Assembly (NCBI GenBank): GCA_034423575.1
Contig: DAOUIF010000078.1
Location: 18,231 to 82,230, forward strand
Source of the DNA: Bin87 sp034423575
Lineage (GTDB): Bacteria; Chloroflexota; Dehalococcoidia; Lucifugimonadales; UBA3495
Length of the DNA stretch: 64,000 bases
Reading direction: 5' to 3'
This document shows positions 1 to 7,138 of the stretch, piece after piece. A model generated the notes under the pieces. That model did no database searches. It was not told where the DNA came from and worked only from the letters and a program-made list of their open reading frames with translations. The translations under genes were made by a program, and so were the position numbers. Position 1 is the first letter of the stretch; every line of letters starts with the position of its first letter.

Positions 1-21
1 CACACACTAACCGCCTCTGCA

Positions 22-1143
22 GTGGGATATTTTTTCGGCAATTGGCGGTTCTGGGCGGGCGTGCTGGTCAGCGTGGTAGCGCTGGGCCTGTTGGTGTTGC
101 TGGTAGACCGGAAGGAATTGGCCCACGCCCTTTTGACGGCGAACTACTGGTACCTGGCGCCGGCCATCGTGCTGTACTTTGTCGGGCAATGGTTCCGGGC
201 GCTTCGGTGGCAATACCTGCTGGCGCCTGTGGCCCGCATATCGGCCCGTCGTTTGTATCCGGTGATCATCATCGGATATATGGCTAACAACGTCCTGCCG
301 GCTCGTCTCGGTGAGTTGGTGCGCGCGGTTTACCTGTCGCAGCGCGAGAAGGAAGTTAGCGTACCAGCGTCAATCGCCACGCTGAGCGTCGAGCGGCTTT
401 ACGACGGACTGACCCTGTTGGCGATGGGGGCAGTGGCGGCGCCCATCCTGTTGGCCGCGGGTCTGTTCAGCGATGCGAGTCTCGCGTACCAATCCACGGC
501 CGTGATCTTGATGATCGGGGTGATCTGCAGCTTCGCGGTGGCTTTGGTCGCGCTGACTGCCCTGGCGACCAGCCGCCGGGCCGTTGACTGGCTGATAGCA
601 GTCACCGCAATCTTGCCGGCAAGGTTCCGCTCCACGGCGGCAGAGGTGATCCACGGTTTCGTCGAGGGCCTGGCTGCGCTCAATTCGCCTCGAAAGCATG
701 CCATCCTGTTCGCGGGTTCGCTGCCCGTATGGCTGGCGGAGGCCGGCGTCTACCTGATCGTGGCTTACTCGTTCAACCTGGAAGCCTGGTTCGATTCGTT
801 CTGGCTGTTGGCAGCCGCCGTACTGCTGGTCACCGTTACTTCCAACCTGATCACGGCGGTACCGGCTTCGATAGGCGGTATCGGGCCGTTTGAGGTCGTA
901 GCGCAGCAAACGCTGGTGGCGTTGGGGATTGGCGCGGCTGCGGCTGCGGCCTACACGGTGGCGGTGCACCTCGTCGCGCTGTGGTTGCCGGTCAATATCG
1001 CGGGTGTCTTGTTGCTGCTGTGGTACAACGTTTCGCTGCGACGCCTGACCGCGTTACCGGAAGCCGACGCCGAGCCCGAACCGAGTGACGCGGTAACCTC
1101 GGTGGCCGGGCAGCCTCGAGCCGGCACTGCGCAGGATGGCTAG
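22..1143 (+). CDS. Flippase-like integral membrane protein, LPG synthase TM family (UPF0104/YbhN type)
   Basis: The product is a very hydrophobic protein of about 373 residues with many membrane spans. It has the features of the lysylphosphatidylglycerol-synthetase transmembrane family: a WFRALRW segment near residue 65, an ARLGELVRA segment near residue 95, and the late SIGGIGPFE motif near residue 287. Relatives lacking a synthetase domain are thought to move lipids or lipid-linked sugars across the membrane. The C-terminus is a charged Pro/Glu-rich tail. GTG at 22 is the first usable start, but the frame is open to the left edge, so the true start may lie outside. The next gene begins 3 bp after its stop, which implies an operon. 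Family assignment is firm and the substrate unknown. Confidence 0.8.
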   Translation: MGYFFGNWRFWAGVLVSVVALGLLVLLVDRKELAHALLTANYWYLAPAIVLYFVGQWFRALRWQYLLAPVARISARRLYPVIIIGYMANNVLPARLGELVRAVYLSQREKEVSVPASIATLSVERLYDGLTLLAMGAVAAPILLAAGLFSDASLAYQSTAVILMIGVICSFAVALVALTALATSRRAVDWLIAVTAILPARFRSTAAEVIHGFVEGLAALNSPRKHAILFAGSLPVWLAEAGVYLIVAYSFNLEAWFDSFWLLAAAVLLVTVTSNLITAVPASIGGIGPFEVVAQQTLVALGIGAAAAAAYTVAVHLVALWLPVNIAGVLLLLWYNVSLRRLTALPEADAEPEPSDAVTSVAGQPRAGTAQDG

Positions 1144-1146
1144 TTA

Positions 1147-2475
1147 ATGAGGATAGGAATAATTGGCGGCGGGGCGGCCGGGCTGGCGGCGGCCCTGGAA
1201 CTGACCTGGAAGGGACACTTCGCCGAGGTGTTTGAGGCGGCGCCATTTCTCGGCGGGCAGGCGTCGACTTTCGAGGTAGGCGGCGGGCAGTTGGAACGCG
1301 GATACCACCACCTGTTCGTCAGCGATACCGACATGGTGGACCTGATCAACGAATTGGGTCTGGGTGATTCCTTGGAGTGGCTGGAGTCCAAAGTTGGGCT
1401 GTTCCACGGCGGCCGGATATGGGATTTCGCCACGCCGATGGATCTTCTGCGGTTTTCTCCGCTGCCTTTCACCCAGCGCATCAGGTTGGGTCTCTGGACG
1501 TTCCTGCTGCAGAAAACCCGGGACTGGCGCAAGTTCGAAGGCGTGACAGCCGCGGAATGGACGCGCGACCACATGGGAGAGGATGCGTTCCGGGTCATCT
1601 GGGAGCCGATGCTGCGGGGAAAGTTCGGCGATTACTACGACCAGGTGAGCATGACGTGGTTGTGGGGCAAAATTTACCTGCGCGTGGCATCCCGTAAGCG
1701 TATGCAGAAGGAGCGGCTGGGATACCCGATGTGCAGTTTCGGCCGGGTATTCGACGCGTGCGGGGAGCGGATCGAGCAGCAGGGCGGGCAGGTGCACATC
1801 CGCGCGCCGGTGCAGCGGCTCAATGTGGTGGACAACAGGGTTCAGGGATTTGTCGCCTCGGTGGATGGAGGCCGGGAAAGGGACTGCGAGTACGACGCGG
1901 TCATCGCTACCACCCCTTCGTACATATTCACGCGGCTGGCGCCCGACCTGCCGGATGATTACCGGTCGGTGCTGGAGTCCGCCCGTTACTTGTCCGCCGT
2001 GCTCGTGATACTGGTTTTGGATCGTCCGCTGACCTCCAAGTATTGGCTCAACGTGGCGGACCGGTCGCTGCCGTTTGTTGGGGTGATCGAGCATACAAAC
2101 ATGATTGACCGCGACCTGTACGGCGGCAACCATATCGTGTACCTGACGAACTATCCCGACCGCAACAGCGAGCTATATCGCAAAGAACCCGAAGAGTTGC
2201 TGGAGGAATACGTTCCTCATCTCCGGAAGCTGAACCCTGACTTTTCGCGGGACTGGATACTGGAATATCACCACCACCGGGTGGATGGCGCGCAACCAAT
2301 TAACGGCGTGCACTACAGCGAGCGGAACATACCCGACCACCGAACGCCGATTACGTCGCTTTACCTGGCGAACACGACGCAGATCTATCCCGAAGATCGT
2401 GGGACGAACTATTCGGTGCGCATGGGCCGGCGGGTGGCACGGATGGTGTTGGAGGATGGCTCGGGCTCCGATTAG
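1147..2475 (+). CDS. FAD-dependent amine oxidase / protoporphyrinogen oxidase-like flavoprotein
   Basis: The 442-residue protein begins with a Rossmann dinucleotide-binding motif (GIIGGGAAGLAAALEL, residues 4-19), followed by an acidic residue and the FLGGQAS segment near residue 35, as in amine-oxidase-type FAD enzymes. The C-terminal part has the usual YPEDRGTNYSVRMGRR region, which closes over the flavin. Members include protoporphyrinogen oxidases, phytoene desaturases and UDP-galactopyranose-mutase-like enzymes, and the sequence alone does not decide between them. It follows the membrane protein after 3 bp. That pairing suggests a lipid or isoprenoid role, which is inference. The stop is followed by a 460-bp gap. 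Confidence 0.78.
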   Translation: MRIGIIGGGAAGLAAALELTWKGHFAEVFEAAPFLGGQASTFEVGGGQLERGYHHLFVSDTDMVDLINELGLGDSLEWLESKVGLFHGGRIWDFATPMDLLRFSPLPFTQRIRLGLWTFLLQKTRDWRKFEGVTAAEWTRDHMGEDAFRVIWEPMLRGKFGDYYDQVSMTWLWGKIYLRVASRKRMQKERLGYPMCSFGRVFDACGERIEQQGGQVHIRAPVQRLNVVDNRVQGFVASVDGGRERDCEYDAVIATTPSYIFTRLAPDLPDDYRSVLESARYLSAVLVILVLDRPLTSKYWLNVADRSLPFVGVIEHTNMIDRDLYGGNHIVYLTNYPDRNSELYRKEPEELLEEYVPHLRKLNPDFSRDWILEYHHHRVDGAQPINGVHYSERNIPDHRTPITSLYLANTTQIYPEDRGTNYSVRMGRRVARMVLEDGSGSD

Positions 2476-2938
2476 GTCCAGTACGTACCGACTCGAATAG
2501 GCATCGTCAGATGCACAATTTCATGATGACAGCGAAATTGGAAATTGTTGCGCACGGACTGCGACAACTATCAACGCTGAACTGTTCGCGCCAACACAAC
2601 GCCTTACCGGCATTGACAGAGAGGCAACAATGGTGAGCCGAGGTCTCCGTGCTCCCGTCGAGGGTGAGAACACGCAACTGGCGTTGTTGGGTGGGAGCGG
2701 ACCACAGATTGAGGGAGTCGCCGGTGAAGCACGACTGAAAATTGATGTGGGCGAGCACGTCTTGGATCAAGACGCGGCCCTGGTTTGAAGCGAATTTACC
2801 AAGCCGAGAGGGGTTGCTAAACCACCAACGGTATCAAACACGTTGAAAGCCGCACCCGTGCCATCATGCAATTTGGCTCTATTTTTAGTATAATGATTAT
2901 AGATAATTCGAAGCGAATGTGCGTTCAGGCCATACAAT
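2476..2938. other. 463-bp intergenic region with a possible 52-residue ORF
   Basis: No convincing gene was found. A short plus-strand frame from ATG 2630 to TGA 2788 (52 codons) is preceded by a GAGAGG ribosome-site-like stretch. Its product resembles nothing I can name, so it is recorded only as a candidate. The right half, from about 2870, is clearly more AT-rich than the surroundings and contains a consensus -10 box upstream of the gene at 2939. Confidence 0.3.
2889..2894 (+). promoter_or_regulatory. Consensus -10 box upstream of the amidotransferase-gyrA unit
   Basis: A perfect TATAAT lies in an AT-rich island 44 nt before the TTG start at 2939. No good -35 box is visible at 16-18 bp spacing, so the call rests on the hexamer, the base composition and the position. 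Confidence 0.35.
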
Positions 2939-3580
2939 TTGCCTACTATCGTCGTCCTGGCCGACAACCGCAATGGCCATAGTCCGGAACCTTCCATCCG
3001 CGCAGTAGAACAAGCCGGCGGTCAGGTCAAAGTCGTTGCATCAAATGCTTCCGATAGGGAAGCGCTAGACGGTTCTGGTGGGCTGTTGTTGCCCGATGTC
3101 CCATTGGACGCTGATCCGGCGGTTCTTAAGGCTGCGCTAGCAGTCAACATGCCAGTGCTGGCTACGGGCGGGGGGATGCACGCGCTTAACCGGCACTTCG
3201 GGGGAGGCGACCCCATTCCAGCGCTAGCTCATCAATCGGATGACGACCCAGAACCGGTCCGACACCAGATCTATCTTTCTCCCGGATCCAAGGTAGCCGC
3301 AATCATCGGCAGCGCCGGCATGTTCCGGGTGAACAGCCGGCACCACCGGGGCATCCGCGAGTCGCAACGAGCCGAGCGATTGATGACCATCGCGTATCAG
3401 CTGGACGACGGCATCATAGAAGGTCTGGAAAGCAAGGAACACAGCTGGGTGATCGGCGTGCAGTTTCAGCCGGAGCGCAGCGACGAAGTGCCCGCCAGTT
3501 TCAACAACCTGTTCCTGGGGTTGGTGGAACGCGCCCAGGAATTCATAGAAAATAACGACGCGAGGAGAACTTCACGATGA
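2939..3580 (+). CDS. Class I glutamine amidotransferase-like protein (peptidase C26 type), catalytic residues lost
   Basis: The 213-residue protein aligns along its length with gamma-glutamyl-GABA hydrolases (PuuD/peptidase C26), with the FRVNSRHH segment and the final GVQFQPE segment in the right order. The nucleophile elbow, normally ICRG, reads TGGG (residues 76-79), so the catalytic Cys is a Gly. The HPE triad motif reads QPE (Gln177), so the catalytic His is also missing. It should therefore not hydrolyse gamma-glutamyl bonds by the usual mechanism. TTG 2939 is the only reasonable start after the in-frame TAG at 2900. It overlaps gyrA by 4 nt (ATGA), which implies translational coupling. 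A binding or regulatory role is inference. Confidence 0.75.
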   Translation: MPTIVVLADNRNGHSPEPSIRAVEQAGGQVKVVASNASDREALDGSGGLLLPDVPLDADPAVLKAALAVNMPVLATGGGMHALNRHFGGGDPIPALAHQSDDDPEPVRHQIYLSPGSKVAAIIGSAGMFRVNSRHHRGIRESQRAERLMTIAYQLDDGIIEGLESKEHSWVIGVQFQPERSDEVPASFNNLFLGLVERAQEFIENNDARRTSR

Positions 3581-6309
3581 CCACGGCGCCTCCACAGCAG
3601 CCCGGCGGAGAATTTACGCTCCGACCCATCGAGGACGAGATGCGCGAGTCGTATCTGTCCTACGCAATGTCGGTCATCGTGGCCAGGGCCCTGCCTGACG
3701 TTCGCGACGGGTTAAAGCCGGTGCAACGTCGGATTCTGTACGCCATGCACGACATGGGAATCCGCCCGGGCAGCCAGTACCGCAAGAGTGCCCGCATCGT
3801 CGGCGAGGTGCTGGGCAAGTTCCACCCGCACGGCGACGGGTCGGTGTATGACGCGCTGGTACGCATGGCGCAGTTGTTCTCCATGCGGGCGCCACTCATC
3901 GATGGGCAAGGCAATTTCGGCAGCATCGACGGCGACCCTCCCGCGGCCATGCGCTACACCGAGGCCCGGCTGGCCGCCATTGCCGACGAGATGCTGGCAG
4001 ACATTGACCAGCAGACCGTGGACTTCTCCGATAACTTCGACGATTCCCTGAAGGAACCCCAGGTGTTGCCGGGGCGAATGCCCAATCTGCTGGTCAACGG
4101 TTCCTCCGGCATCGCGGTGGGCATGGCAACTAACATGCCCCCGCACAACTTGGGCGAGATCTGCGACGCCATCAACTACGTTATTGACCACCCAACTTGC
4201 AACGTCGACCAATTGATGGAAATCGTCCCCGCGCCCGACTTTCCCACGGCAGGCAGGATCCGAGGCGTGGCCGGCGTGCGCGATATGTACGCCACCGGCC
4301 GTGGCCGTGTCGTCATGGAGGCGGTGACCGAGATCGAGGACATGCCGGGCCGCAATTCCAACCGGCAGCGGATCATCATCAGCGAGTTGCCCTACCAGGT
4401 GAACAAGGCCACCTTGGTCGAAAAAATCGCGAGCCTGGTTCGGGATAAAACCCTGGTGGGCATCACCGAGATCCGCGACGAGTCGGACCGGCGGGGCATC
4501 CGTGTGGTGATCGAACTGGCCCGCAGCGCCCAGCCTACGGTGATCCTCAACAACCTGTACAAGCGCACGGCGCTGCGGTCATCTTTCAACGCCATCATGT
4601 TGGCGCTGGTGGACGGGCAGCCGCAGGAATTGCCGCTCAAGGACCTCATCAACCATTTCATCACCCACCGTGAAGACGTCATCCGGCGGCGGACCGAATA
4701 CCAGTTGGGTCGTGCCCGGGACCGCGCCCACATCGTCGAAGGTTTGCTCAAGGCCCTGGACGCCATCGATGCGATCATCGAAACGATCCGCAACAGCCAG
4801 GACGTGGAAACCGCGCGCAACAACCTGGTGCAGCAGTTCGACCTGTCCGAAATCCAGGCCCAGGCCATTCTCGACATGCAGTTGCGCCGCCTGGCCGCCC
4901 TGGAGCGCCAACGCCTGGACGAGGAATACAACGACCTGCTGGCGACCATATCCCGGCTGGAAGACCTGCTCCAGAATCCCCAGAAGATTCGCGCGGAGAT
5001 CAAGCGGGAGACCCGGGAGGTCAAGCGGAAGCACGCCGACCCGCGCCGCACCGAAATCATTCGGGAGGAACTGCAGGAGCAGTCCATCGAGCAGTTCATC
5101 GTGCAGGAAGACGTGGTCGTCACGCTGAGCCAGCGCGGGTACATCAAGCGCGTGCCCATCAACACCTACCGCAATCAGCGGCGAGGCGGCAAGGGAGTGC
5201 GCGGCGCGAACAACCGGGACGACGACGCGATCATGCAGATTGCCGTCGTGAATACCCACGAACAACTGCTGTTCTTCACCAACAAGGGCCGGGTGTACCC
5301 GTTGAGCGTCTACGAAACGCCCAACGATACCGGCCGCACGGCCCGGGGCACCTTGCTGGTGAACCTCATTCCCCTACAGCCGAACGAGCATGTGCAGACC
5401 ATGCTGCCGGCGAGCCGGGACGAATACAACCGGCTGTACGTTTTCGCCACACGAAACGGCAGGGTAAACGCTTTGCGCCCGGGTCAGCTGCAAAACCTGA
5501 GGAAATCCGGCCTCATCGCGATGAAGGTACTGGACGGCGACGAGCTGGTCGCGGTGCGGCCGGCGCAGGCCGATGCGTCCATCGTGCTGGTGACCGAGCA
5601 GGGCCAGGCTCTGCTGTGTCCGGTCACCAGCATACCCGAGCGCAACCGCAACGCCACCGGTGTCATCGGCATCAAATTCAAGGACGAATTCGGAGGCAAG
5701 GACCGGGTGGTCGCGCTGGACGTGGTCAACGATTCCGAGGACGAGTATTTGCTGGTGGTCAGCGATAAAGGCTACGGCAAGGCGACGCCTCTGTGCAACA
5801 GCAAGGGCGAACCCGTGTACCGCGAGACCAACCGCGGGGGGATGGGCGTGAAAACGTTTGCCGTTGACCAGGGCGACAAGCCCACCGGCCCGGTGGTGGA
5901 CGCCAAGATCGTGACCTCCGCCGAAATGAACGACGAAGAAGGACACGAGGTCTTCATCATCTCGGCGCGTGGTCAGGTGGTGCGCATCGACCTGGCCGAG
6001 ATCAAGGTGGTGAACACCCGGCAGACCAAGGGGGTCATTGTCTGGCGCGAGCGGGGCGGCGACGACAGCGTGGTGTCCATCTACTGCTTCCGGGCAACCG
6101 ATTACAGCCAGGAGGATCCGGCAGTCCAGGACGGCGCGGCGAGTACGGCCCTTGAGCAGGCCGAGGAGGTCGCTGCCCAGGCGGACAGCCAGTACGAGGA
6201 CGATGATGCCGGAGACGAAGTAACCGCCAAGGACACCCCGGATGACGACATCGACGATGATGACGATGATGCAGACACGCATATCAACGGGCAGGCTCCG
6301 TTGCTGTAA
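3577..6309 (+). CDS. gyrA: DNA gyrase subunit A
   Basis: This is a full-length GyrA of 910 residues. The catalytic tyrosine is Tyr127 in AAMRYTEARL, and the GyrA box QRRGGKG is present in the C-terminal domain, which separates it from topoisomerase IV ParC. With GyrB, which is not in this window, it introduces negative supercoils. Where E. coli has Ser83 in the quinolone-determining helix, this protein has Gly88 (GDGSVYD); the partner Asp is kept at 92. The C-terminus ends in a strongly acidic tail rich in Asp and Glu, a type of tail known to modulate supercoiling in some GyrA proteins. ATG 3577 overlaps the preceding amidotransferase-like gene. Confidence 0.97.
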   Translation: MTTAPPQQPGGEFTLRPIEDEMRESYLSYAMSVIVARALPDVRDGLKPVQRRILYAMHDMGIRPGSQYRKSARIVGEVLGKFHPHGDGSVYDALVRMAQLFSMRAPLIDGQGNFGSIDGDPPAAMRYTEARLAAIADEMLADIDQQTVDFSDNFDDSLKEPQVLPGRMPNLLVNGSSGIAVGMATNMPPHNLGEICDAINYVIDHPTCNVDQLMEIVPAPDFPTAGRIRGVAGVRDMYATGRGRVVMEAVTEIEDMPGRNSNRQRIIISELPYQVNKATLVEKIASLVRDKTLVGITEIRDESDRRGIRVVIELARSAQPTVILNNLYKRTALRSSFNAIMLALVDGQPQELPLKDLINHFITHREDVIRRRTEYQLGRARDRAHIVEGLLKALDAIDAIIETIRNSQDVETARNNLVQQFDLSEIQAQAILDMQLRRLAALERQRLDEEYNDLLATISRLEDLLQNPQKIRAEIKRETREVKRKHADPRRTEIIREELQEQSIEQFIVQEDVVVTLSQRGYIKRVPINTYRNQRRGGKGVRGANNRDDDAIMQIAVVNTHEQLLFFTNKGRVYPLSVYETPNDTGRTARGTLLVNLIPLQPNEHVQTMLPASRDEYNRLYVFATRNGRVNALRPGQLQNLRKSGLIAMKVLDGDELVAVRPAQADASIVLVTEQGQALLCPVTSIPERNRNATGVIGIKFKDEFGGKDRVVALDVVNDSEDEYLLVVSDKGYGKATPLCNSKGEPVYRETNRGGMGVKTFAVDQGDKPTGPVVDAKIVTSAEMNDEEGHEVFIISARGQVVRIDLAEIKVVNTRQTKGVIVWRERGGDDSVVSIYCFRATDYSQEDPAVQDGAASTALEQAEEVAAQADSQYEDDDAGDEVTAKDTPDDDIDDDDDDADTHINGQAPLL

Positions 6310-6321
6310 GGGACTGATGCA

Positions 6322-7011
6322 ATGCAACTGGTGATGGTTCATGGCTCCGGCCAGAACGAGTTGACCTACCACTACCAGACGGCAAGGTTCGACGACGCCG
6401 ACGCCGTCAACCTGCCCGGCCATCCGGATGGGGAACCCCGGGACAGCATCGGCGGATACGTGGACTGGGTGCGGGATTATGCGCACGGAAAGGGGTATCC
6501 GCCCTTCGTGCTGTCCGGGCACTCCATGGGAGGAGCGATAGCGCTGGACTACGCGCTGCGGTTCCCGGAGGACCTGGCCGGCTTGGTGCTGATTGGCACC
6601 GGGGCGCGGCTGCGCGTGCACCCCGACTATCTGAACCGCTGTTTGGACGATGCCCAGTGGCGTTCCGAGGCGCCGGGGTACTACGAGGCCATCAACCGGG
6701 AACTGGCGCCGCAACTGGCCGCCCGTGCGCTGCAATCGGGCCCCATGGTCGAGCACAACGACCTCTCCTGCTGCGACAAGTTCGACGTTATGGAGCGGGT
6801 CAAGGAAATCGCGCTGCCGTCCCTGGTGGTCGTGGGCGCAGACGACATCATGACCCCGGTGCGTTATGCGGAATACCTGGGCCGGGAGATGCAGGACGCC
6901 GAGGTAGTGGTAGTTCCCAACTCGGGGCACTTCGTCACCCTGGAACAACCGGAAGCGGTAAACGATGCCATCGCGCGCTTCCTGGACCGGTTAGTAGCCT
7001 CGGCAGGCTAG
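6322..7011 (+). CDS. Alpha/beta hydrolase
   Basis: This is a compact alpha/beta hydrolase of 229 residues. The oxyanion HGSG is at residues 7-10, the nucleophile elbow GHSMGG carries Ser68, the acid is in GADDIMTP (about Asp174), and the histidine is His203 in NSGHF. All three catalytic residues are therefore present. It starts 12 bp after gyrA and is probably cotranscribed. A GC-rich hairpin follows its stop. The fold is certain, but the substrate (ester, lactone or other) cannot be read from sequence. Confidence 0.85.
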   Translation: MQLVMVHGSGQNELTYHYQTARFDDADAVNLPGHPDGEPRDSIGGYVDWVRDYAHGKGYPPFVLSGHSMGGAIALDYALRFPEDLAGLVLIGTGARLRVHPDYLNRCLDDAQWRSEAPGYYEAINRELAPQLAARALQSGPMVEHNDLSCCDKFDVMERVKEIALPSLVVVGADDIMTPVRYAEYLGREMQDAEVVVVPNSGHFVTLEQPEAVNDAIARFLDRLVASAG

Positions 7012-7038
7012 ACGAAGATTTCGGACTACCATTGTTTC

Positions 7039-7068
7039 CGCCCGGCCATTGGCCGGGCTTCCTCGTTA
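7039..7068 (+). terminator. Hairpin terminator-like structure after the hydrolase gene
   Basis: GCCCGGCC and GGCCGGGC are separated by ATT and followed by a short pyrimidine run (TTCCTCGTT). The stem is strong but the U-tract is weak, so it may be only a partial intrinsic terminator. Confidence 0.5.
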
Positions 7069-7076
7069 TCGAGGAT

Positions 7077-7103
7077 TTGGGCAGCCGACGATGCTGGTAT
7101 CAT
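7077..7103 (+). promoter_or_regulatory. Promoter for the TrpRS-like fusion gene
   Basis: TTGGGC (7077-7082) and TATCAT (7098-7103) are 15 bp apart. The -10 has a TGn extension (TGG before TATCAT), which can compensate for a short spacer. It lies 36 bp upstream of ATG 7139 and just after the preceding hairpin. Confidence 0.45.
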
Positions 7104-7138
7104 GGGGCCAACCTCACCCGGACCCAGTTTCACCAGCC

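Noticed and set aside
5374..6948. 524-codon minus-strand open frame opposite gyrA and the hydrolase
   Set aside because: It is antisense to two certain genes, its product has a low-complexity Val/Gly/Asp/His composition typical of GC-rich shadow frames, and it crosses a gene boundary.
7049..7138. TTG 7049 as start of the TrpRS-like fusion
   Set aside because: The codon lies within the hairpin that ends the preceding gene and upstream of the promoter; the additional 30 residues are not domain-like. ATG 7139 is better placed.
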